DNA from: Chitinophagales bacterium
Lineage (GTDB): Bacteria; Bacteroidota; Bacteroidia; Chitinophagales; UBA2359
Direction: 5' to 3'
Assembly: GCA_020631035.1 (NCBI GenBank)
Contig: JAHDIA010000015.1
Span: 9,158-19,809, forward strand
Length of the DNA: 10,652 nucleotides
Part shown: piece by piece, positions 1 to 7,430 of the stretch
Position numbering within the stretch: the first letter of the stretch is position 1
How the letters are laid out: every line of letters starts with the position of its first letter
Program-made: the position numbers and the translations under genes
The notes under the pieces: generated by a model
What the model was told of the DNA's origin: nothing
Seen by the model: the letters and a program-made list of their open reading frames with translations, nothing else
Databases searched by the model: none

Positions 1-52
1 CATCGTTAACAGCTTCGGGATTGTAGTTGGGTGCGCAAGGATCGGTACAACC
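1..52 (-). repeat. GCTD Cys-rich repeat 4 of paralogue 1, cut by window edge
   Basis: The unit begins GCTDPCAPNYNPEAVND and runs off the window. Its first residue is codon 996, against codon 997 for the matching repeat of the paralogue. The two genes are thus still collinear to within one residue here. Confidence 0.75.
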
Positions 53-3037
53 TAGCTCGCCTGGTCCAGGAACACAATCAACTATGGCATTAGAAAATGT
101 GATGTTACAATTAGGGTCAGTAGGAGAGGCAATGGTATAATTATAGCCTTCCTCACTTGCATTGAAAGGACCAAATGTAATTGAGTTGACACTTACTGTA
201 ATCGTTTCGCCTCCTATATTATCCGTTATATTGTATTCGGTTTCTGAACCTTGAAAAACAAGCAAAACCGTAAATTCTACTGAACCTGGCGAACATATTG
301 CAGTCGCTTGTGCTTCCAAGTCACATTCACTAAAATTACAAGAGTCATCATCACAAGTGGCATTGGGATTGTAATTGCTGGCATTGGGGTCGGTACAACC
401 CAATGTGCTGACACTACTGAGAACACAAGCACAAGTATTGGTATCCCAAACTGTTAGATTTCCTTGGGTACAATCGTTGTTGCAGCTAGTATCATAAGGT
501 TCACAACTTCCATCATCTTCTATGGCAGAGGCGTCATAGTTGGGGGCACAAGGATCGGTACACCCAATTCCACTACTAAACTCACATGAGCCGTCATCAC
601 AAAGTGCATCAGGATTGTAATTGGGCGCATTGGTGTCTGTACATCCTACTATTGAATAGTTTAATCGAATACTAGGATCTCCTGTATAAATAGCTTCGTT
701 GCTAACAATGCGGATACCATCGTCATTGGGATCGTGAATATCTTGGATGGTGTGCATTACATTTTGCCCAATACTTTCTCCATAATACTCACTAGATAAG
801 TTGCTGAGTAATTCTGTTGTATAAATATTTAAGAAACTAGGGCTGACCAATCCAAGGCTGCCTAAGTAAGCAATGGCTCCTCTGTTGTCTTCAAGGACAT
901 AATCTTCAGCCATAGTGTTTTGCTCTTCAAAGTCATTTATTTTTCCTGTAAAGGGAGCATTGGAAATGATGAAAGGATATTTGCCTTCATTGTTGTATGT
1001 ACTAGGATGTTGAAAATCGAATTGCCAGTAGTTATCAAAAGGGACAGAATGCCCAACATAATTGACCAAGGATACTCCTTCTTCCAATACTGTTTGTACT
1101 TGTGGATTGGCAACATAGTTGTTTGTTTCCCCTGGTGGAACTTCTCCAGATATGTCTTGTAATTCTGCCACTACTTCATAATTAAGTTGTGGTCCAGTGA
1201 TGATGTCTTTGTAAGCATCAAGCAACTCTTGGTAGTCATCTGTTTGTGGCTGCCCCCAACCTTTGGCAATGTGTAATGCATTGTTCATCCATGCTCGGTC
1301 TTCTAAATTGTTGCAATCGTTGACTCCATTTTGCCAGGCTTCGTATTCTTCTACTTTGTCTAGGTAGGCTCTGAGTTCATCGGCATTCTTAGCAGGCACT
1401 CGTCCAACCGCAACCAATGGGTAATAGTCTTGAGTGTTGGCAGTTGTAAACATTAGGTCAGAAGTACTAAACCCATAAGATTGTACCAAACAAGCATCAA
1501 AATTATCTTCGTTGAATCTGGTTCTGTCATAGCGAACTGCCTTGCCCAATAAGAGTAGATGCTCAGGTGTAACACTCCAGTTGTTTAGAGCATCAGCGAC
1601 AAAAGCTTGAATTGCCATTGGATGTTTCTCAATTCCCCAAGCATATTGATCGTTGAGTTCGTTGATGTCTGCGATTACTACTTGGTGGTTGCCACCTGCT
1701 TCAGACTCACGATAGTTTTGGTAACGGGCTACTTGGTCTGTACCCGTTCTCAAACTTGGGTGGGCAATCATAATCAAATTGCCTTGATTGAGAGCATTTG
1801 AATAATCTGTAAAGTTACGTATCTCTAAATCACCAATCTCACTAATTGATTCACTAGAAGTAATAAAAAACTGTCTTTGGGTTTCGCCAGTGGGTTCTAG
1901 TTTAAATTTGTAAACACCATTTTCTAGTATTGGCTCAATGCGTAATCCACTACTGAGGTCATATAAAATGGGGGTGCTGCCTCCTTCAAAATCGCTGACC
2001 TCAAAATATTTGCTTTGGTCAATGTTGAGTTCAAAAGTAAAGCTAGTCGCATTGTCAAATTTAAATTGTCGAGGATAAGTAATTGAGCAGTAAGCAATAG
2101 AATATCTTGTCTCATATGGAAATCCATTGTCTACCCCATCAATGGCTTTAAAGTCAATTTTTGTTTCGGTTGTTTCAAAGACTGGATGTGGTTCTGTTTC
2201 TATGTCGCTTAATGGCAAATCGAATTGATAAGACTCTACATCAAAGCGGCTAAAAATTTCATCTACATACACATTATCGTTAACACTGACTTCGATGTGT
2301 TGATTGTTGATGACTCCTGTTGATTTACTACGTCCAACCACTCTTGTTATCACTTGGGCCTGTTCTGCTGCGTCAGCATAGAGTGCTTCTGTTGGGACTC
2401 TAATGCCAAAAGGCGTATTGACTCCTACAGGTGGAAAGTCTGTATTGTCTCTGATAAGGCTACTAACCCATCCTTCGCCTTGGTCAAAGGTGGCAAAATA
2501 ACTAAACGCTTCACCTATAGAATATGGCTCTCCAAAATGAAAAGTATTGTTGGTCACTTTGACTGAGGTGTACATAAAATAATCTTCAGGAGCAGTTACA
2601 TTGCTGAGGTCATTGACGGCTGGGGTGATGCGTTCGTAAGGTCCTGTATTGTCTGAAACTAGAAAGTAGGTACTTTTATCAGAGAACAAGCTGCTAAATG
2701 TTTGCAATTGTTCATCGGGACTGGCAAAGAGTTGGGTATCGAATGTTCCGTCGTTTTTTTGTCCGTAAAACTCGATGTAGTCAGAGGCTGTAAATGTTTC
2801 GTTGGTACTTACATAAATGGGAATTTGTTCGCCTTGGTAAAAGAGTTTGAAATTGGCTCCTTCAAGATTCATTCCTGTGGATTCCAAGCTAGCATAAGGA
2901 ATGCGGTAAATACCTGTTTCTTCCACCTGAAACTTGTAATAGGTTTGAGAAAAATCAATCCAGTTATTGACATTGCTTTGAGCATTGCCCATAAAGCAAA
3001 ATGTCATTAGGATTGTTAGTATTAATATTCTCTTCAT
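1..3037 (-). CDS. Secreted C25 (gingipain/PorU2-like) family protein, paralogue 1, C-terminus beyond window, catalytic Cys replaced by Pro
   Basis: The frame is open from an ATG at 3037-3035 to the window edge, giving 1012 complete codons and no stop. The start is followed by a short basic n-region (MKR), a hydrophobic core and an Ala-Gln end near residue 20, which is a signal peptide. The mature protein opens with WIDFSQTYYKFQVEETGIY, typical of long Bacteroidota C25 proteins of the PorU2 type. A DYYPLVAVGRVPA segment, the NYVGHS motif (His663) and GKYPFIISNAPFTG identify the C25 catalytic domain. The nucleophile position, expected as SN-x-C, is Pro695 (codon CCC at 953-955). From about residue 798 there are four Cys-rich GCTD repeats with a beta-rich insert between copies 3 and 4. 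It is collinear with the complete gene at 3778-7128, so a T9SS sorting domain probably follows outside the window. I infer export to the cell surface, with protease activity doubtful. Confidence 0.9.
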   Translation of the reverse strand, partial: MKRILILTILMTFCFMGNAQSNVNNWIDFSQTYYKFQVEETGIYRIPYASLESTGMNLEGANFKLFYQGEQIPIYVSTNETFTASDYIEFYGQKNDGTFDTQLFASPDEQLQTFSSLFSDKSTYFLVSDNTGPYERITPAVNDLSNVTAPEDYFMYTSVKVTNNTFHFGEPYSIGEAFSYFATFDQGEGWVSSLIRDNTDFPPVGVNTPFGIRVPTEALYADAAEQAQVITRVVGRSKSTGVINNQHIEVSVNDNVYVDEIFSRFDVESYQFDLPLSDIETEPHPVFETTETKIDFKAIDGVDNGFPYETRYSIAYCSITYPRQFKFDNATSFTFELNIDQSKYFEVSDFEGGSTPILYDLSSGLRIEPILENGVYKFKLEPTGETQRQFFITSSESISEIGDLEIRNFTDYSNALNQGNLIMIAHPSLRTGTDQVARYQNYRESEAGGNHQVVIADINELNDQYAWGIEKHPMAIQAFVADALNNWSVTPEHLLLLGKAVRYDRTRFNEDNFDACLVQSYGFSTSDLMFTTANTQDYYPLVAVGRVPAKNADELRAYLDKVEEYEAWQNGVNDCNNLEDRAWMNNALHIAKGWGQPQTDDYQELLDAYKDIITGPQLNYEVVAELQDISGEVPPGETNNYVANPQVQTVLEEGVSLVNYVGHSVPFDNYWQFDFQHPSTYNNEGKYPFIISNAPFTGKINDFEEQNTMAEDYVLEDNRGAIAYLGSLGLVSPSFLNIYTTELLSNLSSEYYGESIGQNVMHTIQDIHDPNDDGIRIVSNEAIYTGDPSIRLNYSIVGCTDTNAPNYNPDALCDDGSCEFSSGIGCTDPCAPNYDASAIEDDGSCEPYDTSCNNDCTQGNLTVWDTNTCACVLSSVSTLGCTDPNASNYNPNATCDDDSCNFSECDLEAQATAICSPGSVEFTVLLVFQGSETEYNITDNIGGETITVSVNSITFGPFNASEEGYNYTIASPTDPNCNITFSNAIVDCVPGPGELGCTDPCAPNYNPEAVND
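338..400 (-). repeat. GCTD Cys-rich repeat 3 of paralogue 1
   Basis: This 21-codon unit begins GCTDPNASNY and ends CDDDSC. A beta-rich insert of roughly 95 residues, containing GPFNASEEGYNYTI, separates it from repeat 4. Confidence 0.8.
503..565 (-). repeat. GCTD Cys-rich repeat 2 of paralogue 1
   Basis: This 21-codon unit begins GCTDPCAPNY and ends EDDGSC. It carries the extra Cys of the DPCAPNY subtype. A separate Cys cluster (NNDC...GNLT-W...CAC) lies between this unit and repeat 3. Confidence 0.8.
584..646 (-). repeat. GCTD Cys-rich repeat 1 of paralogue 1
   Basis: This 21-codon unit begins GCTDTNAPNY and ends CDDGSC. The conserved pair of Cys and the clustered Asp/Asn suggest a small disulphide-linked or cation-binding loop. 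That reading is inference from composition only. Confidence 0.8.
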
Positions 3038-3107
3038 TCTAAAAAATTTTTTAGGGTTAATTGTTTTCGTTCTTTTACCACAAATATCACCTCAACTTGG
3101 TCTAAAG

Positions 3108-3137
3108 GCTAGTACACTTTAATGCATTTGTACTAGC
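3108..3137. promoter_or_regulatory. Inverted repeat upstream of paralogue 1
   Basis: Perfect 9-bp arms, GCTAGTACA at 3108-3116 and TGTACTAGC at 3129-3137, flank a 12-base loop that contains the palindrome AATGCATT. The element lies 71-100 bases upstream of the paralogue 1 start. No T-run follows on either strand, so a terminator is unlikely. It could be an operator or a 5'-leader hairpin. I found no convincing Bacteroidota -33/-7 promoter beside it, so the role is open. Confidence 0.4.
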
Positions 3138-3480
3138 TTGCGTATTGCTTTAAAGCCACCCATTGTTTTGTACAAAATTGATTATCAAGGTTTTAGGAAG
3201 TCGTTTTTAAACACAAAATTTGTCATTTCAATCTATCTCATAGACAAATTCAAGCTTGTTTGATGCTTCAAAGTTCATTTAAAACGATTTAATATCCAAG
3301 CACAATTTTTTTGTTTTTTCGAGTTGTTTTAAGAACTAAACTTGAGAAAACACAAGCTTAAACTATTCATTTTCAACATTTTAACACGAAAACTATTTCG
3401 ATTGTTTTCATGTCAAAATTGGATGTAAGGACTTTTTTATTCGTTCTTTGATATTTTGTAGAAGCGTATCATTTACCTAT
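3138..3480. other. AT-rich intergenic stretch without recognised content
   Basis: This is very AT-rich sequence with many poly-T and poly-A runs, lying upstream of paralogue 1. I see no credible open frame, no RNA gene and no full TTG-N19-TANNTTTG promoter on the minus strand. The nearest -7-like strings match imperfectly. Confidence 0.5.
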
Positions 3481-3700
3481 TTTAGAGAGTGACGACGGAG
3501 AATTAAGAGTTGCGACTTTATGCCCGATAGTAATGTAAAGCCCACAGCGGAGTTTCGGCAGGCTCAGCCACCTTTGTGGTTAAACTTTCGTTTTGGGTTT
3601 TTGCTCAATGAGCCTGTCAAACTGAAGCGAGGACTTGGAATGTATAGCGGGGACACAATTTCAAACGAAGCCTTTAACGTTCCATCCCATTTAATCATAA
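3481..3700. repeat. Structured intergenic repeat-like element (REP-like stem)
   Basis: This block has a base composition unlike the AT-rich DNA on its left. At its centre is a long imperfect palindrome. AGTTT at 3551-3555, a bulged C and GGCAGGCTCA at 3557-3566 pair with TGAGCCTGTC at 3609-3618 and AAACT at 3619-3623. That gives 15 bp with one G-U pair and one bulge. A small CCAC/GTGG hairpin (3568-3579) sits inside the loop. The core resembles the TTTCGACAGGCTCA-type palindromes that I recall as dispersed between genes of many Bacteroidota. The outer segments (GCCCGATAG on the left, GCGAGGACTTGG and AGCGGGGAC on the right) may belong to the same unit. Boundaries are approximate. A genome-wide copy count would settle it. 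Confidence 0.45.
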
Positions 3701-3720
3701 ATCAATAAAAGGAAGCAAAT

Positions 3721-3749
3721 CCACCACTTGACTGAGTATCAAGTGGTGG
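3721..3749 (-). terminator. Intrinsic terminator of paralogue 2
   Basis: Perfect 11-bp arms, CCACCACTTGA at 3721-3731 and TCAAGTGGTGG at 3739-3749, flank a 7-base loop. The hairpin starts about 28 bases beyond the minus-strand stop codon. Read on the minus strand it is followed by the pyrimidine-rich ATTTGCTTCCTTTTATT. The T-run is imperfect, but the position and stem strength fit a terminator. Confidence 0.75.
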
Positions 3750-3777
3750 GGAATTATGCAAAAACACCGTATATAAC

Positions 3778-6700
3778 TCATCTTTGTAAGATGGTTTTTT
3801 GAATTGTTTGTTTTTGGGGTGTCTGAATTATTAAAAGGTAAGTTCCATTGGGTACATCCCTCAAATTGATGGAATGTTGTGTGTGTTGAGCTTGTTGTAT
3901 TGCATTGTGCTTTTTAATGGTCTTGCCCTCCAAACTGTAAAGGGTGATGTCAATGTTTGATTGTGGTTTGGCATTGATGGACAAATATGTTGTACCTGTA
4001 CTTGGATTGGGATAGACTTTGGCAAATTCGTCTGTATTGTCTGCCAATTGTTGAGCGGATGTGGTCATACACATTTCGCAACTTCCGTCCTCTTCGGTGA
4101 CAGCTAGGTTAAAATTGGGTGCGCAAGACTCTGTACAGCCTCTAATGACAATCGCATCAAGGCAATCTCCCACATTATTTTTGAAAGTACGTTGGCAGTC
4201 GGTCTGACCATCTATGGCAATGGTGTAATCATACAAATCTTCCTTGGCAAAGGGACCATACAATACCGTTCCTCCACTAAGCGTCTCGCTACTTCCTGTT
4301 TGATTGTTGGTAATGAGATAAGCTTGTTCTGTGTCTTCAAAGGTGAATACCACAGTGTAGGTTCCTGTTGTTTTATCACAGACTGTTTCTTTTATGACGT
4401 TGATTGGAGGACAGGTGGGAGCCAAGCAAGAATCATCCTCGCAATTGGCAATGGGATTGTAATTGCTCGCATTGGGATTGGTACAACCTTTGGTAGTAAT
4501 GCTAATTAATTGGCAACTACAAGTAGTTTCATCCCATTCGGTCAAATTGCCTTTGCTACAATCATCATTGCAAGTTTTGTTGTAAACTTGACAGCTTCCG
4601 TCATCCTGGGTCGCATTGGGACGATAGTTGGGAGCGCAAGGATCGGTACAACCCATTCCATTGTATTGGCAAGTTCCGTTGTCGCAAAGTGCCTTGGGAT
4701 TGTAATTGCTCGCACTGGCATCGGTACAGCCTTGATCTTGATTGAGGTCATTTAGTTTGATACTTGGGTCCCCTGTATAAGCAAACTCATTGCTGATGAG
4801 TGCTTGAAGTGTATTGTTTGAATCGTGTTGCTTTTGAATGGCGTACAATACATTTTGTCCAATGCTTCGATTGGGGTGATTGTAGAGTTGGTTGAGGACT
4901 TCGGTGGTATAGAGATGCAAAGAGGAAAATTTACTCAATGTAGTAGAACCTAAAAATCCGATGGCTCCTCTGTTTTCACGCAATACATAATCCTCTGCCA
5001 TTGAGGTTTGATCGGCAAAAGCATTGACTGTTCCTACAAAGGCCGAATTGGAAATGATAAAGGGATATTTGCCCTCATTGTCATAATTGTTTGGGTGTTG
5101 CAAATCGAATTGCCAATAGTTTGCGTAGGGCGAGGAATGCCCAAAGTAATTGATAAGTGCTACACCTTCCTCTATAATGCTTGGCACTTCTGGAGCGGGG
5201 AAATACCAATTGGTTTCACCACTAGGAATCGGTCCTCTTGTATCTTGAAGACTTTTGACTAATTCATAATTCAAATTTTCTTGGGTGATGATGTTTTCAT
5301 AAATATCTAGGTAATTTTGAAAGCCATCGGTTTGTTCCTCTCCCCAACCTTTGGCAATATGGAGTGCCTTGTTCATCCAAGCTCTATCTTCTAGATTGTT
5401 ACAATCATTGGTTCCATTTTGCCAGGCTTCGTACTCTTTTATTTTGTCCAAGTAGATGCGTACTTGATTGCCATCTTTGGCGGGAATTCGTCCAATGGCT
5501 ATTTGTGGGTAATAGTCTTGGGTTGTTGTTGTGGTAAACATTAAATCGGATGCGGTGTAGCCATAAGATGGAATGAGACAGGCTTCAAAAGCTGTTGGAT
5601 TGTTTTTAAGGTCATTGTATCTTACACCTTTGCCCAGCAACAATAAATACTGAGGATTGCTGTCCCAATTTTGAATGGCATCATTGACAAAGTTTTTGAT
5701 GGACATTGGATGCTTTTCGATTCCCCAAGCATATTGGTCGTACAATTCATTGATGTCTGCCATGATTACTTGCTGATTTCCTCCTTCTTCGGATGAACGG
5801 TAGATTTCATATTGTTCTACATAATCAATGCCTCCCTTTCGCAATTCAGGATGGGTAATGATTATAAAATCGCCTTGATTGTTTGCTTGGGAATAGTCGG
5901 TAAATTGGCGTTTGTTCAGTTCGGTGATTTCCTGAATGGCTTTACTTGCCGTAATAAAAAATTGTCTTTGTGTTTCTTCGGTGGGTTCTAGTTTGAATTT
6001 ATACAAATCATTTTCTGTGACAACTTCTATACGTAGTCCACTGCTTAGGTCATAAAGAATGGGATTACTGCCTCCTTCAAAATCGGATACCTCAAAATAT
6101 TTATCTCCATCAATGTTGAGTTCAAAGGCAAAAGTGGGGGTGTTGTCAAATTTAAATTGTCGGGGATATTTTAGGGAGCAGTAGGCAACAGAGTATTTGG
6201 TTTCGTAGGGAATAATATTGAGCACACCATCCCAAGCTTTGAAATTGATTTTGGTTTCGACTTCGCCTGTAATGGGATGAGGTTCTGTTTCGAGCACATC
6301 AAGGGTCAAATCAAATTGGTAGGTTTGGGTATTGAAGCGGCTAAAGAAATCGTTTACATAAACATTGTCATCAAGGCTTATTTCAATCTGTTTGTCGTTC
6401 CAGACACCTGTTGATTTATTTCGTCCTACGACTTTGGTTTCCAAACTTGCAGTTTCGCTTGCTTCGGTATAAACTGCCTTTGTTGGAATTTTAAAATCTA
6501 TTCCTGTATTTTGACCAACTGGTGGTAGCTCGCTCATATCTTGAATAACTGAACTGACCCAACCCTCGCCTGTATCGAAATTTGAGAAATATCCAAAGGC
6601 TCCTTGTTCGCTATAAGGTTTGCCAAAATGGAAGGTATTGTCTGTGATCAAAACGGACTCGTATATAAAATGTGTTTCGGGATTGCTTGCATTCTCAATA

Positions 6701-7128
6701 TTGTTTTCGCTTGGGAGTATGCGTTGGTGTTCGCCTGTATTGTCGGATACTAGAAAGTAGGTGCTTTTATCGGTAAACAAACTGGTGTAGTCTTGGGCTT
6801 GGTCATTGGGTGTTGCATACAATTGGGTGTCAAAAGTTCCATCGTTTTTTTGTCCGTAAAATTCGATATAGTCTGGAGTGGTAAATGTTTGGTTGGTGCT
6901 GACGTAAATGGGAATTTGTTTGCCTTGGTAAAAGAGCTTAAAATTGGCTCCTTCTAAATTGATGCCTGTTACCTGTAATGTGGTGTAGGGAATTTTGTAA
7001 ATACCTGTTTCCTCCACCTGAAATTTATAGTAGGTTTTAGAAAAATCAATCCAATCATTGACATTGTTTTGGGCAGTGAGCAAGGAACTGAATAATAAGC
7101 AGAGCGTCAATATTGTTTGTTGTTTCAT
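3778..7128 (-). CDS. Secreted C25 (gingipain/PorU2-like) family protein with GCTD repeats and T9SS sorting domain, catalytic Cys replaced by Ala
   Basis: This complete protein has 1116 residues. I chose the ATG at 7128-7126 because it opens a signal peptide (MKQQTILTLCLLFSSLLTAQ). The in-frame ATG at 7191 would put 21 polar residues ahead of it. The N-terminal region (WIDFSKTYYKFQVEETGIY onward) and the C25 domain follow, with IAIGRIPA near residue 547, NYFGHS with His664, and GKYPFIISNSAFVG. C25 proteases have the nucleophile Cys in the SN-x-C context, about 33 residues after the His; here that residue is Ala696 (GCC at 5041-5043). Next come four GCTD repeats (about residues 800-1017), a Cys cluster between repeats 2 and 3, and a beta-rich insert between 3 and 4. 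A T9SS type A sorting domain from about residue 1035 (VYPNPSTG) to the C-terminus completes it. It is a tandem paralogue of the gene at 1-3037 and has its own terminator. I infer export through T9SS and no classical C25 proteolysis. Confidence 0.93.
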   Translation of the reverse strand: MKQQTILTLCLLFSSLLTAQNNVNDWIDFSKTYYKFQVEETGIYKIPYTTLQVTGINLEGANFKLFYQGKQIPIYVSTNQTFTTPDYIEFYGQKNDGTFDTQLYATPNDQAQDYTSLFTDKSTYFLVSDNTGEHQRILPSENNIENASNPETHFIYESVLITDNTFHFGKPYSEQGAFGYFSNFDTGEGWVSSVIQDMSELPPVGQNTGIDFKIPTKAVYTEASETASLETKVVGRNKSTGVWNDKQIEISLDDNVYVNDFFSRFNTQTYQFDLTLDVLETEPHPITGEVETKINFKAWDGVLNIIPYETKYSVAYCSLKYPRQFKFDNTPTFAFELNIDGDKYFEVSDFEGGSNPILYDLSSGLRIEVVTENDLYKFKLEPTEETQRQFFITASKAIQEITELNKRQFTDYSQANNQGDFIIITHPELRKGGIDYVEQYEIYRSSEEGGNQQVIMADINELYDQYAWGIEKHPMSIKNFVNDAIQNWDSNPQYLLLLGKGVRYNDLKNNPTAFEACLIPSYGYTASDLMFTTTTTQDYYPQIAIGRIPAKDGNQVRIYLDKIKEYEAWQNGTNDCNNLEDRAWMNKALHIAKGWGEEQTDGFQNYLDIYENIITQENLNYELVKSLQDTRGPIPSGETNWYFPAPEVPSIIEEGVALINYFGHSSPYANYWQFDLQHPNNYDNEGKYPFIISNSAFVGTVNAFADQTSMAEDYVLRENRGAIGFLGSTTLSKFSSLHLYTTEVLNQLYNHPNRSIGQNVLYAIQKQHDSNNTLQALISNEFAYTGDPSIKLNDLNQDQGCTDASASNYNPKALCDNGTCQYNGMGCTDPCAPNYRPNATQDDGSCQVYNKTCNDDCSKGNLTEWDETTCSCQLISITTKGCTNPNASNYNPIANCEDDSCLAPTCPPINVIKETVCDKTTGTYTVVFTFEDTEQAYLITNNQTGSSETLSGGTVLYGPFAKEDLYDYTIAIDGQTDCQRTFKNNVGDCLDAIVIRGCTESCAPNFNLAVTEEDGSCEMCMTTSAQQLADNTDEFAKVYPNPSTGTTYLSINAKPQSNIDITLYSLEGKTIKKHNAIQQAQHTQHSINLRDVPNGTYLLIIQTPQKQTIQKTILQR
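4078..4140 (-). repeat. GCTD Cys-rich repeat 4 of paralogue 2 (most divergent copy)
   Basis: This 21-codon unit begins GCTESCAPNF and ends EEDGSC. The usual Asp after GCT is Glu and the usual Tyr is Phe, so it is the most drifted copy. The sorting domain follows about 20 residues later. Confidence 0.75.
4426..4488 (-). repeat. GCTD Cys-rich repeat 3 of paralogue 2
   Basis: This 21-codon unit begins GCTNPNASNY and ends CEDDSC. It precedes the beta-rich insert that contains GPFAKEDLYDYTI. Confidence 0.8.
4591..4653 (-). repeat. GCTD Cys-rich repeat 2 of paralogue 2
   Basis: This 21-codon unit begins GCTDPCAPNY and ends QDDGSC. It is followed by a different Cys module, CNDDCSKGNLTEWDETTCSC, which is also present in the paralogue. 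Confidence 0.8.
4669..4731 (-). repeat. GCTD Cys-rich repeat 1 of paralogue 2
   Basis: This 21-codon unit begins GCTDASASNY and ends CDNGTC. It lies directly after the C25-associated region and starts the four-copy repeat region. Confidence 0.8.
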
Positions 7129-7310
7129 TTGAATGCTGGTTTGTGATTTTGAATCAAAAATCGGGCAATGCTTGTATTTATAAAAAAACATTTTTGTTGA
7201 TTTGTCCGAGGCTTTTGTAGAAGAAATTAAATTTTAAATTGCTGTAAATACTTATTTTATAGCGTGTTGGGTACTGATATTGTGTGGTGAAATGTCGAAG
7301 ATAAATGTAG

Positions 7311-7430
7311 TGATTGGTTGATTGGGTTGATTGAGTTGATTGAGTTGATTGAGTTGATTGAGTTGATTGGGTTGATTGGTTGATTGGTTGATTGGTTGAT
7401 TGGTTGATTGCTTTAATTAGGTTGATTGGG
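7311..7430. repeat. Minisatellite of 8- and 9-bp units (TTGATTGG / TTGATTGAG)
   Basis: From 7311 to 7410 a TTGATTG core is repeated about twelve times without interruption. The order is a partial unit, TTGATTGGG, four copies of TTGATTGAG, TTGATTGGG, four copies of TTGATTGG and a truncated unit. An 11-base interruption is followed by one more TTGATTGGG (7422-7430). The array lies 183-302 bases upstream of the paralogue 2 start and about 385 bases before the trmH-family start. Such arrays change copy number by strand slippage. Whether that alters expression of the surface protein is inference. Confidence 0.9.

Noticed and set aside
3520..3708. 62-codon plus-strand frame (contains EFRQAQPPL)
   Set aside because: It coincides with the palindromic repeat-like element. 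Its residues are explained by that element, and no protein family is suggested.
4192..4755. Plus-strand frames opposite the GCTD repeats
   Set aside because: They are antisense shadows of the repeat-rich minus-strand coding sequence, and their own apparent repeats follow from it.
1..7128. Assignment of either C25 gene as the T9SS sortase porU
   Set aside because: PorU needs its catalytic Cys, and both genes lack it. The resemblance is to the wider PorU2-like C25 group, so no gene symbol was given.
7129..7191. Upstream in-frame ATG for C25 paralogue 2
   Set aside because: It would place 21 polar residues before the signal peptide, and paralogue 1 starts at the position equivalent to 7128.
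7311..7430. Possible CRISPR-like array
   Set aside because: Units are 8-9 bp and contiguous with no spacers, so this is a slippage minisatellite.
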